DNA of 64,000 bases from Lasiodiplodia sp. COLG20 (Eukaryota > Ascomycota > Dothideomycetes > Botryosphaeriales > Botryosphaeriaceae). The notes below the pieces were generated by a model. That model did no database searches, was not told where the DNA came from, and saw only the letters and a program-made list of their open reading frames with translations. The DNA is taken from the NCBI GenBank assembly GCA_009801085.1, contig VNWV01000007.1:2294001-2358000 (forward strand). Reading direction: 5' to 3'. Both the position numbers and the translations under genes were made by a program. Below, one piece after another: positions 58,675 to 64,000 of the stretch (the first letter of the stretch is position 1; the number at the start of each line of letters is the position of its first letter).

Positions 58675-59954
58675 CTAGGCATCGACGCCACCTTCGATCT
58701 CGGCGCCGGGAATCCTTCCCTCTCTGAACTCCTTGGCCATCTCCCCAAAGGTCATCCATTCCACGCCCTCATGTTTGTTGATGTATTCGATAAGGCTGGC
58801 ATCACCATCAACACCACTATCGAGTCTCGGCGCATTACTCTAGGACTCACCGCTCATGCATGAGAATAACCTGTGGCTTCCCGCTAACTTGCGGGTGAAT
58901 GGACATGGGGAAAATGAAGCTGTCGTACTCGCGATAGGCAAAGTCAAATTGCTCGCGCCACAGCTTCTCCACCACGGCCGTATCAACAAAGCCCTTGGTT
59001 TGGAGTCAGATGGCGCCCAGACTCTCGAATTTGGAGGGTCAACACTTACTGACATGGTGGTAAGCATCGGCTGCATGGGTGGCCAGTCGTCCTGTTTCGT
59101 TGTCAGGCATGGCGTCAACACAACAACTCGTTCCCATGCTCACCAAGTGCCAATTCGCAGGGATCTCGACGATCCTGCTCGGCCGGATCTTGGTCATGGG
59201 TCGCATCCAGTGACCGGCCTCCTTGGTGTGGTTGGTCTCGATCCACTCGTGGCTGGAGTCTGGCGCGTAGTAGGGCTGCACGTCGTGGTGCATGAAGGAG
59301 TGGTCGTACAGTATACCGAAGTCCTGCAGCTGAGGGATGAGCTCTTTGCTCGTTAGCCACGCCGGTGCCGTGTACCCCAAGGGTTTCGTCCCGGTAAAAT
59401 TGGTCAAGACGTCGATGGATTTCGACAGAACGTCGTACTGCTGTTGAGCTGATAATTTGCCGGGGTGTCTGGAGCATTGCATGAGGAGCTGCCCAAATTT
59501 TGGCACGATATGGGGAAACGCACTCGTGAGTGTATCCATGGAGTCCAATCTCATGGCCTGCGTCTCTGATCTTTGCCATCTGCTCTGGGAACGACTCGAC
59601 CGTGTGGGCGGGGCTGAACCAGGTGGCTTTGATATGGTACTTGTCCCAGAGCTTGAGCAGCCGGTTGATACCTACGGTGGCGCCGTAGATCCCCCGGGAG
59701 ACATTGGTCGGGTTCTGCTGCGTGCCATCGCCGGTATTGATCCTGGACAATCATTAGACCAATTTGCGAAAACGCGAGCTTATCTGGATACCAGTTGGCG
59801 ACGGCGTCAACGTCGACTATATGGGCGCTCGTGTGAGTAGATATCTGGGTTATTCCAGTGGCGCTGACTTACTCCCGTATCCCACAAGCACGCGCTTCTT
59901 GCCCATACTATGACCCAAGGCAATCTGCTGCACGGACATGTAGAAGTCGGCCAT
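58675..59954 (-). CDS. Polysaccharide deacetylase-family (CE4, HpPgdA-like) amidohydrolase
   Basis: Metal-dependent NodB-homology enzyme; this branch, named after Helicobacter PgdA, includes deacetylases and imidase-like enzymes, so the substrate is open. Seven exons (minus): 59954-59873, 59816-59792, 59742-59524, 59468-59144, 59091-59050, 58993-58851, 58795-58675; 957 nt, 318 residues. Motifs: VLVGYGIDVDAVANW (Asp29/Asp31), RGIYGATVGINRLLKLWDKY, TWFSPAHTVESFPEQM, HEIGLHGYTHEHPGKLS (His104, His108, completed across intron 3), GYTAPAWLTSKELIPQLQ, VEIPANWHLDDWPPMQ (across intron 4) and IHPQVSGKPQVILMHERLIE (across intron 6). No signal peptide is seen, so it is probably cytosolic. The start may instead be the Met of MGKKRVLVGYG (residue 18). 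Confidence 0.9.
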
Positions 59955-60560
59955 CTTTTTCTCAGTAACTTATATGGGGCAGAGATGTGGGCGGAGACCC
60001 CGCCTTGCGGCTATATCTCCCCACCGAGCAAGCCAGCCGGGCTCTGACGTACTAAGCAGCATGGTGCATGATTTCCAAGCTTCAGCTCACGCAAAAATAC
60101 CCTTCTGGTAAAGTCGGTCTAAGAGTTACGTTACAATCACTCGGCGATCCCCCGAGCCCGCCGAAGTGGCATAGGTGGGGTATCCCCGGCAATCTGTTTC
60201 TTGTGCCGCCGCCACCTTCGGCAATGCCACCTTCCACAGCAGTAGATGCTCTGCATGGCGTCGATAGTAGCTAAGCGGGTTTCAGTTTCAATCTCCGCTT
60301 TGAACTGTAGACTCACCACGACCGTTTGAAGAACAGTTCACGCCTGAGAATCTGCGGTAGCTACGCCTCGTCTTGAGCATATCTATTGCAAACGCAAACC
60401 GGGCCGATCCTCATCCTACTTGCTACATTCGGTTGGGATACTATCGATCCCGAGTTAGTGGAGAAGCTTTAAGAGCTACGATTCGACATTGTTGACGGCG
60501 AAAAGCGTGGTTCCGCTAACTCTACGTATTTCCGGGTCGGATTGCTGCGTTGGTTTCAAG
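59955..60560. promoter_or_regulatory. Divergent promoter, deacetylase / C45 enzyme
   Basis: 606 bp between two divergent start codons. No clear TATA box; no gene supported in it. Confidence 0.5.
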
Positions 60561-61702
60561 ATGCTCCAAGTGCATTGCTCAGGCACACCTTACGAGGCAG
60601 GTCTTTTCCTAGTAATTTCAGCGGAATCATTATACTAACGCATAGCCACTTATTAGATCGGCCGCACGCACGGCACTCTCGCACACACCCAGATCGCAGG
60701 CAGCATCGAATTCTATGCCACGCTGTTCCAGGAAACGGCCAAGCTCGACTGGGCGCAGGTGCGCTCGACTGCCCTCGAGTTCGAGCCGGTGATCCGTCGC
60801 AAATGGCCTGCCTACCTTGAAGAGATGCGCGGCATCGCCGAGGGCGCTGGAGTCGAGCTGTCGGACGTGCTAGCGCTGAATGTGCGCACCGAAATCGCGT
60901 TTGGCTTGTTCACCGACGGCTGCACGATGCTGGCCTGGCACTCTGGCAGCACGGGAATCATTGCGCAGAATTGGGATGTAAGTTTGCATCGTCTGGTGAA
61001 AGTGCGCGTTCTGATGAAGAATGGTAGTGGAGAGCAGAGCAACGCTCCAATTTGATCGCACTCAGCATCGTGCAAGACAACCTTCCGTCGATAAAGATGA
61101 TCACCGAAGGCGGCATCATCGGCAAGATAGGCTTCAACAGCGCAGGCGTCGGCTGCACACTTAACGCCATCCGCGCGATAGGAATGGACCCCACCCGCAT
61201 GCCGTGCCATCTGGCCTTGCGCGCCGTTCTCGAGTCGCCATCCAAGGACGCCGCTGTCGCTACCATCGAGAAGCACGGGGTCGCTTCTTCTTGCACCATC
61301 AGCATAGCTGACGCCGAGACGGGTTCCGTCAGCCTGGAGTGGAGCGCGACCGACGTTCAGAAGCTGTTCCCCGACGGCACGGGGCGCATCTACCACAGCA
61401 ACCACTACCTAGTGGACCACCCGGGCGTCAAGGACACGGTCTATCTTCCGGACAGCATTCCCCGCGTGAAGCGCATCAGGGAACTGAGCGAGGCGCTGGG
61501 GAAGGTCGACCCGACCGTGAGCGAGTTGCTCGACGTCTTCAAGGACGAGCAGAACTTCCCCAAGAGCATCAACCGCAAGCAGGTCGAGGCGAGGCAGTCG
61601 GAGACTCTGTTCAACATCATATGCGACCTCAAGGCCAAGAAAGCCTATGTTACTGAGGGTCGTCCAACCGAGGCAAAGAGTACCTTCACTCTGGAGCTTT
61701 GA
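60561..61702 (+). CDS. Peptidase family C45 (penicillin acyltransferase-like) Ntn hydrolase
   Basis: Homologue of acyl-CoA:6-aminopenicillanic acid acyltransferase; such enzymes self-cleave before a Cys that becomes the N-terminal nucleophile, and most fungal members act on unknown amides. Three exons: 60561-60596, 60657-60977, 61028-61702; 1032 nt, 343 residues. Start MLQVHCSGTPYE|IGRTHG is the family N-terminus; the junction needs a GC-AG intron (donor GAG|GCAGGT, branch TACTAAC). The predicted cleavage is Gly100-Cys101 in FTDGCTMLAWHS, close to Cys103 of the Penicillium enzyme. IIAQNWD|WRAEQRSNLI spans intron 2 and restores the conserved NWDW. Further family motifs are GKIGFNSAGVGCTLNAI, YHSNHYLVDHPG and ending STFTLEL. 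It lacks the C-terminal ARL-type peroxisomal signal of the Penicillium enzyme. Confidence 0.92.
60597..60656 (+). other. GC-AG intron of the C45 gene
   Basis: The 60-nt intron begins GCAGGT and ends TTATTAG, with a textbook TACTAAC branch site about 20 nt before the acceptor. Using the nearby GT (60601) instead gives the wrong phase and destroys the conserved YEIGRTHG. Confidence 0.75.
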
Positions 61703-62551
61703 GGGGGAAATCGTCGGGCGTCGAGGAAGTGGACTTCCGCGGAGTTGACGAATGTGACATATGACATTCCCGCAGTTTCTGATTAGCGAACGTATGTTAG
61801 GGTTCCAAGACAAGTTGTCGTCCCGGCTGAACGTATGTATTCTACAAATCATGACAAAAGAAAGCTCCGAGCTGTTGCCTTTGATGATTTGATGCATCTC
61901 GGCCGACCGTATTTGATATTACTGATACATTATTCGGCCTGCTTAGCAGATAAGACGGTCGAATACTCGGCCGGAGAAAGAGACAAAGATGCTGGCAGGT
62001 TTTCGGATAGCGCAGGAGTTGTCCGGACCGGATCGGCCCCAACGTCCGGCAGGCAAGCCCATCGGTCCCCGGATGTCAAGGCGCTAAACTCAAAGACCGC
62101 AGCCAGACCTGAAACGCGGGGCATGGTCGGTTTATCGTGCGTCGCAACTGCCATGAACCCCTCATCTTGCCAACCCTCGGGCTGTCAGCTTCGCGCTTAG
62201 TTTAACGCGCGAGGGCGCGGAGAAATCACGTAGAGGCGTTTCACACCTCAGAATAATCCGTGCAGCCACAGGAAGTGCTGACCCCAAGCCTCCGCAGCTC
62301 GGCATTCGGCATCAGCAAAAGGCCGCGATCGCAATCCGCCGCATATCGTTCGGATGTGAGCTGCGGCACAACCGCCGACTCAGCACGAGTTAGCGTCCAA
62401 CTATGTACAAATAACCCTCCGCCGACGAGCAGCGACGACAACTCCAAGATTAATCAACTAGCCCTCACACATCTCGAGAACGCTCTTCCGCTGACGCGAC
62501 AAGGCTTGCGTATCACTCGAGTCATCTTCCATAACGTGCAAGTCGCCCACG
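61703..62551. other. Intergenic region, C45 gene to GST
   Basis: About 850 bp, no domain-bearing ORF. A reading frame open from about 62,260 to 62,607 lacks an ATG; its end (VQVAHDGAIPTP) might instead be part of the GST gene's first exon. Confidence 0.45.
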
Positions 62552-63728
62552 ATGGTGCGATCCCCACGCCCACTCTTTTGCAATGCGGCGTTGAAAAATC
62601 CCAATAACTAATCGACAACAAACTGCCAGACCAGAGACGGCCCTCGCCAAGCCGACGAAGACGGCACTTTCAGGCGGCAATCGTCCAAGTTCCGGAACTT
62701 CATCCCATCGGCCCAGTTCCCGGCTGAGGGCGGCCGTTATGTTCTGTACAACAATTGGGGCTGCCCGTGGGCGCACCGCGCCAGCATCGTACGCATCCTC
62801 AAGGGTCTCGAAGATGTTATCCAGTTGGTCGAGGTCGACGACATGGATAAGACCGCCGGCAAAGGCTGGTTCTTCTCTGGTAGGAATGGGGGCCCAGAAA
62901 GAGATCCCGTGACCGGCAGCAAGGTAAGCAAAATAAAAAAGAAAATGTGAGGCTCTACAGATTAGTAAACACTATGCTAACACCACTTCTTAAAGTACCT
63001 GCGGGAGTTGTACCTCAAAGCAGACCCGCAGTACGAAGGGCGCGTGACGGTGCCCACGCTTTGGGACAAGCACCAAAACACCGTCGTCAACAACGAGTCA
63101 TCCGAAATCATTCGCATGTTCTACACCGCCTTCGACCACCTGATCCCGTCGCACCTGCGCGAGGAGAGCAAGGGGCCGGCCGGCCTGTTCCCGGAGCACC
63201 TGCGCGCCGACATCGAGGAGATGAACACGTGGGTCTACGACACGGTCAACAACGGCGTCTACAAGTGCGGCTTCGCCACGGCGCAGAAGGCCTACGACCA
63301 GTCCATCTACCCGCTCTTTCAGAGCCTCGACCGCCTCGAGGCCCACCTGGCTGCCCCTGAGCACCAGCCTTACCTGTTCGGCGAGTACATCACCGAGGCC
63401 GACATCCGCTTGTTCCCCACCATCGCCCGCTTCGATACGGCGTACCACACGCTGTTCAAGTGTAACCTGAAGATGATCAGGCACGACTACCCCCGGATCG
63501 ACCGCTGGATGCGCACCCTGTATTGGGATGAGAGCGAGAGGACGGGCGGTGGCGCGTTCAAGAAAACCACGCACATCGATAAGGTGAGTTAAGACAACTA
63601 AGGGGCTAAGAGAATCCTTGAAAGAAGGTTATCTAACAAACTCTCTCTAGTGGAAGGCGGGCTACTCGAGAGTTGCGGGCAATGGTGTCGTGCCGGCGGG
63701 CCCGCAACCGGCCATTCTGCCTCTTTGA
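62552..63728 (+). CDS. Glutathione S-transferase, glutathionyl-hydroquinone reductase (ECM4/omega-like) type
   Basis: Reduces glutathionyl-hydroquinones or related conjugates. Exons 62630-62923, 62996-63583 and 63651-63728 are firm; all junctions are in phase. They encode EDGTFRRQSSKFRNF, the catalytic YNNWGCPWAHRASIVRILKG with the CPW cysteine (about residue 46), VTVPTLWDKHQNTVVNNESS, the helical C-terminal half with YLFGEYITEADIRLFPTIAR, then LYWDESERTGGGAF and a short last exon. The start is uncertain: a stop lies just upstream of exon 2 in frame. The simplest model is an ATG-only exon at 62552-62554, spliced with a 75-nt intron (CTAAT branch, CAG at 62627-62629), giving 320 residues. An alternative is an unidentified earlier exon. 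Confidence 0.85.
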
Positions 63729-64000
63729 TTCAGTAGGTGATCTTGAGTGCTTCACATGATGCAGCAGCTTTTAAAAATTTTTGACTTTTCGTGCTTGCGC
63801 TGGGCGAGCGTCTTTACAGGCTTTACGAGCCATTTGAGTACATTAACGTAGTATCTGAGATTTATGAAAGCCTCCAGTTGGGGATTCAACTACCCACTGA
63901 AGTAGGAGGCAATATCTGGGAGATAGCTCCGAGATGATTTTTTTTTTTTTTTTTTTTTTTTTTGACGAACTAACTGTCGAAAGAAAATTAACAACCATAT
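63729..64000. other. Terminal intergenic region with poly-T tract
   Basis: The 3' side of the GST gene. A run of 26 T residues lies at 63938-63963. Nothing else is seen. Confidence 0.6.

Overview
The window is nuclear DNA of a filamentous ascomycete (Pezizomycotina). The signs are short introns (46 to about 220 nt) with GT..AG borders and CTAAC/CTGAC branch sites, GC-rich coding DNA, two Zn2Cys6 regulators, a GH3 beta-xylosidase, a secreted intradiol dioxygenase, a centromeric histone H3 with fungal loop features and a UPF0658 Golgi protein. A dothideomycete (for example Botryosphaeriales) is my best guess, but that rests on protein style only. I see no tRNA, rRNA, CRISPR array, intact transposon or prokaryotic operon.

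Layout. 1-22.5 kb is a housekeeping block: a MINDY-type deubiquitinase with a CaaX end (5' partial), a flavin monooxygenase with a C-terminal membrane anchor (-), a Myb/SANT-like nuclear protein, mitochondrial HSP60, cofilin, GET5 (-) divergent from NOP2, and an APH-fold kinase. 22.5-36 kb is gene-poor. In its middle sit two secreted biomass-degrading enzymes, a GH3 beta-xylosidase and an intradiol dioxygenase, both on the minus strand. The xylosidase promoter carries a tandem GGCTAAA pair matching the XlnR site. 36-42 kb holds two small Myb/SANT-like proteins (-) and RAD14/XPA (+). 42.8-48.5 kb holds two Zn2Cys6 transcription factors in tandem. 49.9-53.8 kb holds a Golgi UPF0658 membrane protein (-) and a class III GH18 chitinase (-). 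56.1-58.1 kb holds a derlin (-) divergent from the centromeric histone CENP-A/Cse4 (+). 58.6-63.8 kb holds a HpPgdA-like polysaccharide deacetylase (-) divergent from a C45 (penicillin-acyltransferase-like) enzyme (+), followed by a glutathionyl-hydroquinone-reductase-type GST (+).

The intron-exon models were built by hand. For each one I checked that exon lengths sum to whole codons and that the joined protein reads through conserved family motifs. The weakest points are the GST start, the monooxygenase and deacetylase start choices, and the true 5' end of the first gene.

Most promising leads: a centromeric H3 tail that lines up residue for residue with canonical H3 but has proline at position 9; a GC-AG intron in the C45 gene; the paired XlnR-type sites; the deacetylase/C45/GST neighbourhood; three Myb/SANT-like proteins in one window; and an island of secreted enzymes inside gene-poor flanks. 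I did not find a clearly new multi-gene system, and I rate the cluster ideas as hypotheses.
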